A stretch of 64,000 nucleotides of DNA from Flaccisagitta enflata (lineage: Eukaryota > Chaetognatha > Sagittoidea > Aphragmophora). The stretch is from positions 42,346,001 through 42,410,000 of the forward strand of contig OZ231127.1 in the NCBI GenBank assembly GCA_965153355.1, read 5' to 3'. How positions within the stretch are numbered: position 1 is the first letter of the stretch; each line of letters starts with the position of its first letter. Below the pieces are notes generated by a model. That model was not told the DNA's origin. It did no database searches and saw nothing but the letters and a program-made list of their open reading frames with translations. A program made the position numbers and the translations under genes. Positions 34,030 to 48,775 of this stretch are shown here, piece after piece.

Positions 34030-34300
34030 GACCTGTTGATACCTAGATTCTGGCCTCTCCAGACCCAGATCCTTACAGACTCAGATCCTGAACTCTGAGA
34101 CCCAGATCTTGGTCTCTGAGACCCAGAACCTTGTTTCTGGCACCGAGATTACAGCCCTCGAGTCCCAGATTCTGGCCTTAGAGGCCCACATCTTAGCCTC
34201 ATGAGACCCAGATCTTAGCCTCCAGGACCCACGTCCTGACCTCCGGGACCCACTTCCTAACAGCCAAGGCCTGCGTCCTGACTTCTAGGACCCACATACT
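34030..34300. repeat. Degenerate minisatellite (CAGATC.TGGCCTCTGAGACC)
   Basis: About nine units of roughly 25-30 bp with heavy drift. Confidence 0.7.
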
Positions 34301-34814
34301 AACCAGTATTGATATTAGCCACTGGTTTATCACTGATTCATGATATTTCTTAAATATTTCTTTTTGGTAATTCAGTAGTGGGTGTTAGCGATGGTTGCAA
34401 CTCATTCTCTATCCCCAGTAAATTTATGTGCGTTTTTTTTTTAATGTGTCACAGTTTTTTCATGTATCTGAGGCATGATAAGCACTGTGAGTGTAAATGA
34501 CTCAACGTATTGCGGCCAAACCATTTCAGCCAGAGCCATTAAATTTTGAATGAAAAATGGTAGATCATGTGCTTTCCGGGGATACAAAGCAAAATTCTAT
34601 AATTTAAATATTTTTCACACAATAAAGGTTTCTTTCGTTACAGTTGTAATTGATGGCAGGGTAGGATGTCTGGGACGGGCTGAGTATCTCAACTCGAACT
34701 CATTTCATTCAACTGAAGATAGTCTGAGCGAGATAGAAACGGTAAGATAGTAGAAAGATTAAGTCGTTTAGAGGTAACTGGCAAAAGTTGTCGAAACCAG
34801 AGAGACAAAGAGAG

Positions 34815-34932
<118 letters not shown>

Positions 34933-35243
34933 GAGGTTTCTGTTGAATTATCGATGATGCGACTCTTATTTGCACAAAGGCGTAATTTTCTCGTTGCATC
35001 TTTGAAAGCGAAGAGGAGATAGATAAAGGAGGGGAAATAGGCAAGAAAGACCATATTTGAAATAATTTATCTGCGTTTGCTGGTCGGGGTTAAGGACATT
35101 TCTACGTTTCGGCTGCTTTCACCATCATGACGATGATGATGATGATATCTCAAAATGAAAACAGGAGGAGGTAAAGGAGAAGGAAATAAAACAGGCCGGA
35201 AGAAAAGAATCGTGGAATTATGTATGATAAAGCACAGAGAGAT

Positions 35244-35361
<118 letters not shown>

Positions 35362-36004
35362 TAATTTTACACCATGCAGTCATGGTACAAAAGAATTGCC
35401 CATGATTCTGTGTACCATAAGCTTTGCGCGATTATGAAAGATTGAAGTAAAAATGAAATAAATGGTCCTGTTGTATTTTGGGGGGCCAGTTTTTGCGCAC
35501 GATGAATATACATAGATCTTCTAAAGCTTATGGTGCAATGAACGAAGCGGGGACGTGGCGTACGTTTTAGTACGTCATGTTTTTTTCCAACCCGTCACAC
35601 AAGAATGTGTGCTCAGAAATCATAGATGAATTCGGGTGATCCAAAACTATGCTTTACTTATTTTCGGACCAGAAGATTAACCGGTGACTCAACCTCTTAT
35701 AGAGTCGATTAACGAGCGACTAAAACGAAAATGAAAGTGTGTAAAAGATATCACGTTGTCCCATACTCGAGCTTCGTTATGGCTGCCCAGAAATGTACGC
35801 GGTTAGTGCTAAGTTTGCACTTCTAACGACATTCTCTTCACTGGCACTGCACATATTTGGGTATACTTGGCTACACCCCGAGTTAACGCGAGTTAACGCG
35901 AGTCGTGCGGCGTCTATTTACGTCAAGTGAATATGGAAAGTCGACTGTGGCTCATTCTCATTCAACTTCTCTGTCCATACTATACCCAGGCCCATTCTAG
36001 GCTT

Positions 36005-36745
36005 TAGGCCGGCGCCGTTTTTAGCCGTAAGCTGCAGTAATACGGAGAATGAGCGGAAGACAGACTCAGTGGCAATGTGAGGCGATAAGCAATAAGTGGT
36101 ATTCGACGGCACTGCAGTTGGCGGTAGTCAGCGGCAATGTGAGGCAATAAGCGGCATTCGACGGCACCGCAGCTGGCGGTAGTCAGCGGCAATGTGAGGC
36201 AATAAGCGGCAGTTGACGTCACCACAATTATTGGTTGTCAGCGGTAGTGTGTGGCAATAAGAGGCAGTTGACATCACCGCAATTGGCGGTTGTCAGCGGT
36301 AGTGTGAGGGAAATAGCGGCAGATGATGGCGCCACAGTTGGTGGAAGTTGGTGGCAATATGAGGCGATAACCAGAAGTCAGTTGTAGTTGGTGGTAATGT
36401 GAGGCAATGAGTGGCAGTGGACGTCACCACAAGTGGCAGTAGTTGACGACAATGTGAGGCAATAAGTGGCATTCAACAGCAGTAGGTGGCAGTTTGCAGC
36501 AATGTGAGGCAAAAAGTGTCATTCAACAGTGCCGCATTCGACAGAAGTTGCCGACAATCCAAGACAAAAAGTGGCATTTAACTGCACTGCAGTTGGCGGC
36601 AGTTGGCGGCAATGTGAGTCGGCGAGCGGTTTAGGACGGCACCACAGTTGGCGGTAGTCAGCGGCAATGTGAGGCAGTTGGCGGTAGTCGGCGGCAATGT
36701 GAAGCAATAAGCGGCAGTCGGCGGCAGTCGTCGCTTTTCCTGCCG
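36005..36745. repeat. ~60-bp minisatellite (GGCGGTAGTCAGCGGCAATG)
   Basis: Roughly twelve units of GGCGGTAGTCAGCGGCAATG followed by TGAGGCAATAAGCGGCA and an ACGGCACCGCAG-like block, with decay toward the middle. Open frames across it (CRLLPHIAADYRQL-type) are repeat artefacts. Confidence 0.88.
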
Positions 36746-37100
36746 GTTTCCCGTCGTGAAAGCGTTGGAAGGCGGAAGCGGGAGAACTCAACCATTGATG
36801 ATGAAGTTAGTGAAGCTATTAGAGACTCATTAATCTTCAATCTATTCCTCGTCCTGCCGCTTTCCACAACCGAGTCTCTGTCTGTTTCTGTCTGTCCGTG
36901 TCTTTGGTTCTCTTCTGTCCCTCTATGTCTTCTAATTATCTCTTACCTGTTCCTCGTCTATTTCCTCTCTCTCTCTCTCTCTCTCTTTTCATTGCGAGCA
37001 ACCTATTTCAACGAACCATAAAATGGCGGTTTTCATTTTTTAAACTTTCACGACTGAATTTCTCTAAGCTGGAAGCAATTATCATTCATTTCCGCAGTTT
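36746..37100. other. Unassigned DNA
   Basis: 36750-36860 is open on both strands (plus: STIDDEVSEAIRDSLIFN) without splice or family support. A short (CT)n lies at 36966-36987. Confidence 0.4.
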
Positions 37101-37102
37101 CG

Positions 37103-37280
37103 CTGTTGGATGTTGGTATGGGCATCGCGTCGCCAATGGACGTTGGTAAAGTCGTTGGCATGGCCATGGGCATCGCTGTTGGACGTTATTAAAGTCCTTG
37201 GTAAGGGCACTACCAAGGGATGTTGGTTTGGGCATGTAATCGTTGGACGCTGGTAAAATAATTGGTAAAGGCATCACCAT
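37103..37280. repeat. Minisatellite (GTTGGACGTTGGTAAAGTC..GGGCATC)
   Basis: About four diverged units of 40-50 bp. Confidence 0.75.
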
Positions 37281-37555
37281 CCCCCCCCCACCCACCCCCA
37301 CCCCATTTGAGGTTAAAATTTCTCTGTTTCCGAAATACATATGGGCTCTCTATTGAAAAAGATCAATGAGTTTCCGAATATTTCCGAGAAGCGGCGCCTC
37401 TCGTTTCTCCACAACTTAAATGCCTGCCACCCCCCCCCCCCCCAGTTATCGAATAATCGACTGCGTGATTTAACAAATGGCATAATCTCTACTTCATCTA
37501 TTCAAAGATTAAGAGGTTGCGGTGTTGTATTCCATGAATCTATAGTAATAACTTT

Positions 37556-37650
37556 TAAAGGGGTTTTCGCATTGGGGTCATTATCTAGATATTATCTATA
37601 TATTCCCTATGTAATATCACGATAACTTTCCCAATGCAAAAACCCCTTTA
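37556..37650. mobile_element. 95-bp MITE, copy 1
   Basis: The ends TAAAGGGGTTTTCGCATTGG and CCAATGCAAAAACCCCTTTA are inverted repeats (one mismatch). Copy 2 at 38937-39031 has the same length and differs at one position. Confidence 0.9.
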
Positions 37651-37737
37651 GAATAAGTGGTCGTGTTCTATGTTTATCATCTATTATTGCCCTTTTAAAA
37701 TGCATTGAGTATGAACGAAGGAATCGATTTCCGGACA

Positions 37738-37890
37738 GACAACGAACGAACGAACGAACGAACGAACGAACGAACGAACGAACGAACGAACGAACGAACG
37801 AACGAACGAACGAACGAACGAACGAACGAACGAACGAACGAACGGACGAACGAACGGACGAACGACAAAAGAGCGAACGAACGAACGATG
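37738..37890. repeat. (AACG)n microsatellite
   Basis: AACG tetranucleotides with a few GGAC and ACAA interruptions. Asn/Glu/Arg/Thr-rich frames across it are artefacts. Confidence 0.97.
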
Positions 37891-38108
37891 GAACGGTCAG
37901 CAAGGTGCGCAAAGGTTTTTGATGAGAAAAACCTCGGAAGTCAACAATGGATGTTTTTGTTTAGTTTTGAGATTGCATGCTTCAGGTGTCATGATCTAAA
38001 ATGTTTTTGCAATCATGATGATGATGGCATCGATGATGAGTCTCGTGTCATCGTTGGGGAGGAAAGGACCCGGCCTCAAATCTCAATGGCCTCGAGCCAC
38101 CACGAGCT

Positions 38109-38139
<31 letters not shown>

Positions 38140-38936
38140 AAACTTAACGACGACGAAGGGGATGAAGATGATGCAACCAAGACGATCGACGATAAGGATG
38201 GAGACGAAAGTGGTATTGACGGTGGTCACGGTGTACAGGAACAGGAAATTTTGGTTTCAGTTTACTTTTTACTTTTGATATGTATTTACTATCTAGATCA
38301 AAACTTTGTCACCTTTTTGAGAGAGAGTCAGCTCATTCAATAAAGGATAACAATTATTGGTTAAATATAAATTGAATAGCTGATGTGCCCCCTTTGCGCA
38401 TTGGGAACTGCCTTCATTCGCCTTTGCATGCTTTCGAAGAGTAAGTTTAGGTATAATTGCACAATCTTTTTCCAAACCTTTAGTGTGAACATTTTCAGTC
38501 CTGCTCCAGACGTTGTTCCCTCTTTGATCTGTAGAACTTCAAAGAGCCACAATTGCGCTCTTATCAACCAAAGAAATCTGACAGGCACCACTCAAGATAT
38601 GATTAACAAAAAAAATTCAGGAATGATACTAATGCTTATGATGCTACCTGTTCGGCAGAGTAAACAAAAAAAACCTACTATGATTTTTTCTGCATTTTTC
38701 AACAAAGAAGCAATCTTATATCGCTTGTCAATTCTATACGCTTGGAGATAATTGAATGCGGTTTACAGCATTCAATCGGAAATTTGCTCTAGTTTCTGAA
38801 TCTCACAGATTTTTTATAAAAAGAATTATTAGAAGTAGAGATATTGCTCCATAAGTGAGGTGACAAACATATGATCTAGATAGTACAATCCAAAAATATT
38901 ATTGGGCTTTCAGTTCACTATTTTTGATAGAATCTG
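37891..38936. other. Unassigned DNA
   Basis: A short (GA)n lies at 38109-38138 amid Asp/Glu-rich low-complexity frames. Nothing recognisable as a gene. Confidence 0.5.
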
Positions 38937-39031
38937 TAAAGGGGTTTTCGCATTGGGGTCATTATCTAGATATTATCTATATATTCCCTATGTAATATCA
39001 CGATAACTTTCCTAATGCAAAAACCCCTTTA
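38937..39031. mobile_element. 95-bp MITE, copy 2
   Basis: Same sequence as 37556-37650 except CCTAATGC for CCCAATGC in the right terminus. Confidence 0.9.
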
Positions 39032-39147
39032 GGTGATCTAATATTGTTTTTAAACTCAGAATACTGACTATGGATTCATAATGTTCAGAAATAAGATTTG
39101 AATGTTTGAATTCCTTAGAAAAATGGTGAAAAAAATTTCAAAATGTT

Positions 39148-39292
39148 GTTGGGTGAAATTATATCGCGGCCTCTGTAAAGAAAATTTTATTTCTAAGAAC
39201 ATGGCCCTTTTCTTATATGTTTTTAAAAAGAGGCCATGTTTTTGGAAATGCAAATTTTTCTATTTTTATCCAGTGATATATTTTCACCTAAC
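39148..39292. repeat. Short inverted repeat / long hairpin
   Basis: GTTGGGTGAAATTATATC (39148-39165) faces GATATATTTTCACCTAAC (39275-39292). AACATGGCCCTTTTC faces AAGAGGCCATGTT in the inner part. One strand could fold into a hairpin of about 60 bp with bulges. Confidence 0.7.
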
Positions 39293-39385
39293 AGGAGTGA
39301 GATAACAAGATATAACTTTCTTCAAAAAAACTTTTTTTTTCCACCTTTTTTCAAAACGTTATGTTCATCAAGTCTGTATTTTTGA

Positions 39386-40352
39386 AATTAACTATGGCAA
39401 AATAAAAAAAGACAGTGATTTTCAAAATGATATTGTGAACTCATTTTTCAGAGCAGCTATATAATTTTTTAGACTATGATAGTTTGTCGAATTTGCTACG
39501 TTGTAAAAAAAAACAGATCTTGAAAAAGTTGATTTTTGCGCCCATAGCATTAAAATTTGCAAAATTTGTCAATTGAACCATCGCCGGATAGGTTTCAGTT
39601 TAGATCCAACTTTGAAAATTTACTGTGAGCTCAACTTTTAGCGCAAGATCAATATCTTTGAGATGGTGATAGCAGGTCAAATTGTTGACACAGCAAAAAA
39701 ATAAGAATTCAAAAAAGTGTAATTTTGTACCTTCTACATCAATTCTTGTAAAATCTTTCAAAACTGGATATCAATACTAAAGTTTTGATTGGAAGTCTAT
39801 TCACAAAAATTGATGATACCGATGTAAAAATGCACTTTTTTGAGTTCTGATTTTTTTGCTGTGTCAAAAACTTGTTATACCATCACCAACTAAAAAAATG
39901 TGAAGCTACTAATAAAAATGAACATTTGAAATCATTTCTAGATAAATGTTTTTTATTTTGGCACCGGACTTCAACTGATTTTACAAAAATTGATGTTGCA
40001 GCTATAAAAAAAAACTTTTTTGAGTTCTGATTTTTTCGCTGTGTCAGAAATTTAACATGCTATCACCACCTCAAAAATTTTGATCTTGCTCCAAAAATTG
40101 AGCTCACAGTCAATTTTCAAAGTTAGGTCTAAACTAAAAAGGAAACCAACTTGGCGATTGTTCAAAAGACAAATTTTGCAAAAATCAATGCTATGGGTGC
40201 AAAAATCAACTTTTTCAAGATCTGATTTTTTTGCTAGGTAGCAAATTTGACAAACTATCATGGTCTAGAAAATTATAAAGCTGCTCTAAAAAATGAGCTC
40301 ACAATATCATTTTGAAAATTTCTGTCTTTTTTTATTTTGCCATAGTTATCTA
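39386..40352. mobile_element. Foldback element, copy 2 of the GAGTTCTGATTTT family
   Basis: The left end AACTATGGCAAAATAAAAAA faces the right end TTTTTTATTTTGCCATAGTT. The arms continue with TTTTCAAAATGATATTGTGA / TCACAATATCATTTTGAAAA and further matches. The centre contains GAGTTCTGATTTTTTTGCTG monomers as in 1029-2118. Confidence 0.85.
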
Positions 40353-43317
<2,965 letters not shown>

Positions 43318-43655
43318 AGGGTAGGTCAATGACCAATGCTGTCACACTTATGAGAAATTTTCTCCTCCTCCTCCTGGAAGCGGGGGATAGCCAAATTTGG
43401 CCGAATTTGGCCAAACTTAGCAGAAATTGGCGAAAATTTAGCAGAATTAGGCAAAATTCGGCAGAATTTGGGAAAAATTGGCGGGAATTATCGGAAATAG
43501 GCAGAATTTGACAGAATTTGGCAGAATTTGGCAAGATGGGGGGGGGGGGGAATGGAGAAGAAGAAGAACGAGAAGAAGAAGCAGGAGGAGAAGAAAATTC
43601 CACATATGCGTGAGAGCAAAGATCATCGACCTCTTTCTGGGAGCTGCCGCCCAAC
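43318..43655. mobile_element. Inverted-repeat element with short GGCAGAATTTG core
   Basis: The left AGGTCAATGACCAATGCTGT and CTTATGAGAAATTTTCTCCT face the right GAGAAGAAAATTCCACATAT and GATCATCGACCTCTTTC. The core repeats 12-15-bp words such as GGCAGAATTTGGCA. Confidence 0.7.
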
Positions 43656-43699
43656 ACGGACAAAATTCTTAAGGGCAGCAGCATGAAGTGAATTACACT

Positions 43700-43737
43700 G
43701 TTGATGATGATGATGATGATGATGATGGGATGTGGAG

Positions 43738-43789
<52 letters not shown>

Positions 43790-43890
43790 ATTGATGATGA
43801 TGATGATGATGATGGGGATATGAGATGATGATGATGATGATGATGAGGATGAGGATGATGAGGATAATTATGATGATGAAGAAAATGATG

Positions 43891-43929
<39 letters not shown>

Positions 43930-44033
43930 GATTAAGATGATTATGATATGATATATGATGATGATGGATGATGATGATGATGATGATGATGCTGATGATG
44001 ATGAGGATGATGATGATGATTATAATGATGGTA

Positions 44034-44117
<84 letters not shown>

Positions 44118-44125
44118 TGATGATG
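43700..44125. repeat. (GAT)n microsatellite
   Basis: About 420 bp of GAT with minor interruptions. Poly-Asp, poly-Met and poly-Ile frames are artefacts. Confidence 0.98.
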
Positions 44126-45515
44126 ATGTGTGCTAGAAGATGAGGATAATTCTTCTATGATCATATTAGCCCTTGACTTGGACTCTGCTTCACCCCAGTA
44201 GATGCGCAGAGTACAGGCAAGTTTCTCTGCTCGAGAGTCTCTTTATATTTTAATGAATGCCAATCTCTTTTCATTCTTCATTCTCTCCATCTGTCTACTT
44301 CTTATCTCTTTTAATTCATCTATCTTTTTATTTCTATTTTTTTCTCTTTCCTTCTTTTTTCATCTCTTTTGAAAGTTTAAATTTTTATTAGTTATAATAA
44401 TGCAATTTGTTAATCTCATAGTATAAGAGGGTTTGTCTGTCTGTCCATCTGTCGGTCCTGTCGTCCGTTTGTCCATCCGTGGCATCACTGAAAATGGAAC
44501 GAGCGTTTTGCAACCAGTGTCTGCTAGAGTACGGGGCATTAAAGAATGGGGCCATTGCCCTGCCCATCCGTCCATAAAATAATATTGTGACCTTAAGCAT
44601 TTGTTCTTTCTTCCACCTTTCTAATACTCTATTTTCATTACTACTCCTCCACATCTGCCATCATTTTCTATTCTTCTTCCACACAGCACTCTATTTCTCC
44701 TTCTATTTGTCTTGTTTTTGTGTCTCTCCATGTCCATGTCAGTTAGCCGGTTGTTCTGCCTGTTTATCTTTCTAATTGTCTGTATGTCTGCCTGTACGTT
44801 TGTCAAACCGACCATTCATCCATCTGTCTCTCTGTCTGTCTGTCTGTCTGACTGTCTTCTTGTATCGAATCGGCCACCATTGTGTTAATGGCATTGACCC
44901 AGTCACTCGTTCGCGCTCGTTTTCTCTGGAGAAAATAGCAAAGTCAGGAAGAAGGTCAAAGCAGAAGTGATAGACATATAAGGATATAAATCATTCTCAA
45001 TATTTTTTCGATGATAAGTTAAGACGTAATATTATTACAAGTCTTTAAATCTTTGGCGGATCGATTGTTGTAATGTCTGCAGCTCATGTCCGCGCCCATG
45101 ACTATTTCAACGCATTGTTTATTTAGCAATGCTTTCTCATGTTGAAAATTTGGTCTCGTCTCTCAAATTCATACTATTCATGATGAATGCATGACAAATT
45201 GATTTGGTTTACCTTGTATGACATTACTGCCCCCGCCCAACTCAAATACTGTCGCCCTGTAGACATTTTTGGATGATTATGTTTGATCCATGTATGGTAA
45301 CGACACCGCTAACGTCGATTTTTATTTATGCAAACTTTTTTGGGGTAACCAAATTTTTTTTGGTGTATGCAAACATGCAAAGCTGGAATGGCCAGTGATT
45401 GAAATGAAATAAAACGAGAAAAATGTCATACAAACTGTCATGATAGAGTCCAATTACACAGAAAATGAAGGATTGACATAACATGTCAAAAAGTTTACTG
45501 AACATGTCCATAGTA

Positions 45516-45555
<40 letters not shown>

Positions 45556-45897
45556 GTTTATAAATCGCTCTCATGCGGCAGCTGAGTTTGAAATAGGCAA
45601 ATAAGCAATCCCATCAGCCAAATTAATTTTCATAATTTCAGTCCGGGTTTTGCGTTCTACATTCGAAATTCGATGATTCCTGCTAATCACCTTTCGTGCA
45701 GCTCCTCTTTGCGATGAAATTACCTGAATTATCACATCACTTCAATTCAAAACAAAAGTGTGATACATTGACATAGCAAATATTGTATTCATAGCATAAA
45801 TCCATCCACAGTTACAGTTACAGTTACTTATACCGGATCCATGAGCAATGGAAATCCATATCAAAAGGAAAAAGAATCTTTATATCATTTCTGCTCA
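44126..45897. other. Unassigned DNA
   Basis: AGTCGCG-like debris (44425-44480, GTCTGTCTGTCCATCTGTCG), TGTC-rich runs (44745-44860), and (CT)n at 45515-45555. No gene recognised. Confidence 0.5.
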
Positions 45898-46057
45898 TTT
45901 TTAGTTGCGGACACGCAACTCTATAAGAGGCTTTGTCCGTCCGTCCGTTGGTCACTTGGTCCGTCCGAGGTCATCGAGTTGAAAAGTGGGAAAACCCACA
46001 TTTCCGCCCCTGCCCACCTGTCCGCAACTGGTATTGGCCGTGTATCCGACCTTGTTT
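45898..46057 (+). repeat. AGTCGCG-family element, complete
   Basis: TTTTTAGTTGCGGACACGCA, ACTCTATAAGAGGCTTTGTC, CGTCCGTCC, GCCCCTGCCCACCTG, TCCGCAACTG and GTGTATCCGACCTTGTTT occur in order. Confidence 0.88.
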
Positions 46058-46157
46058 AAATTGGCATTGACGGTAATCCGCCTATAACAGAAATAATTTG
46101 TTGGTCCCGTTTTTGCGGGAGGTCAACAGTATTTTGTAAACAGTCACATAGACATGC

Positions 46158-46853
46158 CTGGAGTGGTTTTAACAACAAGGCCAATCGGGCAAAGATGCGT
46201 CCTAACTATGTTTCTGCGTGTATAGAATTTATTTACGAACCAGGACATGAAATGCAAGAGAGATTTGTAACAAGTGAGGCGGGGTCACCATATCGTTGCG
46301 GATGGATAGGCAGGGGCATCCAACCCCCAGCCTCACCCCAACCCCCTCCCTGGAGTGGTTTTAACAATAAGGCCGATCAGGCAACGATGCGTCCTAACTG
46401 TTTCTGCATTGTATAGAATTTTGCGCTAATCATTTGTGAGGGTCGAGGAACAAATTGGCGGAACATCTCTTTAAACAGCATCTTTTTTTTATGCGTGAAA
46501 TCTGTGCAGCAGAAAAGTGCTGAGAAATGCGCTTTTTGTACAGGCGCTACAGACAAACATCTCAGATAGTCAATCTCACTCTTTTTATTGTTTTGTTAAC
46601 TTTTGTTTATTATTGGTTTTGGTTTTGGAATACTCAAAATACTCGCCTGAATGGGCTATCTAAAAAAATTCCAGATGAGCATTTTTTCTCTTCTCATCCT
46701 GAAGCGTGACAAACTATTCCAGGGAGGAGGGTTGGGGTGAGGCTGGGGGTTGGATGCCCCTGCGCTGCCTATCCGTCCGCAACGATAAGGTGACCCCGCC
46801 TCACTTGTTACAAATCTCTCTTGCATTTCACGTCCTGGTTCGTAAATAAATTC
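46158..46853. mobile_element. Inverted repeat with ~140-bp arms
   Basis: The left arm (46226-46361) begins GAATTTATTTACGAACCAGG and includes GAAATGCAAGAGAGATTTGT and GGCGGGGTCACC. The right arm (46710-46853) is its reverse complement with few changes. A direct duplication of TGGAGTGGTTTTAACAA and CGATGCGTCCTAACT flanks the left arm (46158 and 46351). Confidence 0.88.
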
Positions 46854-47242
46854 ATTCATAGAGGTCATAATTGAATGTTTACCATCTCAGAGTGATAGCA
46901 AATCTGCGCTGGTGGCAAATTGTCATTGATGATGAGTGCTTCGAATATGGCAGCATATATCTTTCATCTCCATATTATCTATGTTAGTATTCGCATTTCA
47001 GATTTGATGAATTATCTCTTCGCTTATCAGACTATATTAGTAAATGGATCCGAATATCTATCTGCGGAGAAGCCAAAGTTAATTGATTCTTGGGTGATGT
47101 CAGGCAGGATCTGATTAAAAGGAAAAGGATAGTTGATATGGACTGAAAATTAAGGATTATTGTGATGATGGTGGACGAACTACTGCATTTCACAGCCTAT
47201 GGCCCCATTTTTGGGACGCCACAACTCAAGAAAATCACTCAC

Positions 47243-47330
47243 TGTTTGTGTCTGCTCCTGCTCAGCAAGACGCTGTTGATTCTGCCGCATAGCCCACGCT
47301 TTTTCACGTGATTTCGGATCGCCCACACCT
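47243..47330 (-). CDS. Candidate minus-strand exon of an unknown gene
   Basis: The acceptor TCCATGCAG sits directly behind a (CT)n tract in this orientation, and the donor is a consensus GTGAGT. One frame reads GVGDPKSREKAWAMRQNQQR, LAEQEQTQT, a Gln/Glu-rich, coiled-coil-like segment. A second frame (VWAIRNHVKKRGLCGRINSV) is also open. I do not recognise the family. It points away from the transporter, so a divergent neighbouring gene may begin or pass here. Confidence 0.5.
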
Positions 47331-47333
47331 CTG

Positions 47334-47337
<4 letters not shown>

Positions 47338-47391
<54 letters not shown>
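47338..47391. repeat. (GA)n microsatellite adjoining the candidate exon
   Basis: Reads as (CT)n on the minus strand and forms the pyrimidine tract of the 47330 acceptor. Confidence 0.95.
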
Positions 47392-47394
<3 letters not shown>

Positions 47395-47519
47395 TTGATA
47401 AATCTCTTTCATTTGGCGCCAAGCAGAATGCTTTATGACAAACATTTTTTGCGCTATGATTTTTTAAAGATTTATTTGGAAAAGAAATTTGAATGAAAAT
47501 TTTTAGTTTTCTAGTTTGT

Positions 47520-48302
47520 GGATCAATAAAGTGTGCCTTTTACAACGTAAATACAGTTGTTTATGTTACCAGCTGTATCTGTCAGAACGTTTTTTACGCA
47601 GCTCATTTAGCTCACTTAGCTCAGTCTCTTTCTCCGTGATTTCAAATATGATGAATAAATAAATATTTTCATAGCAGTGCAGCAACAAATGAAAAAAACA
47701 TGTTGATGGTAGAGCTGCTCATCTGTAGAGAAGGTGTTTTTAAATATAGCTCATTGGCTCATTTAACATCTTTATCTCTGATTCTAGATAGGATGGACAA
47801 ATCAATATTTAGTTTAGAATGCAAATACAAAAAGCATGTCAATTGACTATTTGGTTTGTCTGGCTGAATAATATATAGAATATTTTAATCTTAGCTCATT
47901 AACTTGGTCACACCATGCTAATTTTCAGTTTCATGGTTTTAACTGAAGGAGTAAATATTTAGTATTAGTCATGTTTCCTCAGAATATTCTATATTATGTG
48001 CCCTCCATGAAGGTGGGTAAAGTGGTGAGTGCTAGCCCTGAAGACTGGGTAATCCAAAGTAACAAGTGTGCAGCACAGAGCCAAGAAGCTGAGCTTAATG
48101 AGCCTGCTGAAACACAGTATGATCAGTCCATTAAAAGCAACGATTTATCTTGGACAGTAATAACTTGGCGAGGTAAACAGGAAGGCAAACCTTATTTTTA
48201 TAAATCTAAGGCAAAATAGGCATAAACACTGATTTTTCATTCTTCTTTTCATTCTTGAAGGCACATCAAATAGAAAAAAAAAGGCGGATAAACAATCCAA
48301 GT
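47520..48302 (+). other. Unassigned DNA with an 82-codon open frame (47971-48219)
   Basis: The frame reads MFPQNILYYVPSMKVGKVVS ... AELNEPAETQYDQSIKSNDL ... and its composition is coding-like. It could be an exon (CTCAG at 47978-47982, donor-like G|GTAAAC at 48173), but the phase does not fit the transporter's first exon, so I do not join it. Upstream, TAGCTCATT.GCTCATTTA words recur loosely. Confidence 0.3.
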
Positions 48303-48433
48303 CTTGGACAGTGGGCAGGAGCAGTACTGAAAACCGCTCAGAAATTTAAAATATGACGGACCAGGACCTACCGACGGACCTATAATACGGACCAACACGG
48401 CAAGGTGTAGAGTCGCGTGTCCGCGACTAAAAA
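48303..48433 (-). repeat. AGTCGCG-family element
   Basis: The minus strand starts TTTTTAGTCGCGGACACGCG, ACTCTACACCTTGCCGTG and GGTCCGTATTATAGGTCCGT, then ACTGCTCCTGCCCACTG. Confidence 0.8.
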
Positions 48434-48775
48434 TGAGTAAAGAATATCACAACAATGAAACAATTCTTCTGTAATTTGGCTTGATATACATTATTTTTGC
48501 AAAAGCCTTTTTATGAGATAAACTGCTGGTTCCTGCATTTTCTCTTTCTGTTTTTTTTTTTTTTTTATGGCTTATGGCTTAAGCTAGACGCAATCTTTTT
48601 GCTGGGTGGCGCATATTTATCTTGCAGAAACAAAGAAAGGTGTCCACAAAATTCAAGACCAGGGCATTTTGAAACTATGAATGAAAGAACAATTCTGATT
48701 ATGAATGTAAGAACTATGAAAAATTTATTCTTCTTTAATCTTTTTTTTCTTTATTTCTTCTTTTTTTTTTTGCAG

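Larger units (their letters stand above)
31047..34650. mobile_element. Large (~3.6-kb) composite foldback
   Basis: The left arm (31047-31553) and right arm (34384-34650) are inverted copies with gaps. ACAACTGTAAAGAAACCTTT faces AAAGGTTTCTTTCGTTACAG, and CATGAAAAAACTGTAACATA with CTCAGATACATG faces the 34450-34480 segment. GATGGTTGCAACTCATTC faces GAATGAGCTGCAACCATC. The loop holds at least one further foldback, a minisatellite-cored element and minisatellites. No transposase is seen. Confidence 0.75.

Noticed and set aside
36750-36860. Coding exon (STIDDEVSEAIRDS on plus, or a minus-strand alternative)
   Set aside because: Both strands are open, no splice pair fits, and it adjoins a minisatellite; unsupported.
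37705-38343. 212-codon plus-strand frame
   Set aside because: The first third is (AACG)n and the rest is Asp/Glu-rich low complexity over (GA)n; no domain or splice support.
47971-48219. Treating this open frame as an upstream exon of the transporter
   Set aside because: Its possible donor leaves phase 1, whereas exon 1 at 48776 must be entered in phase 0; no family similarity.
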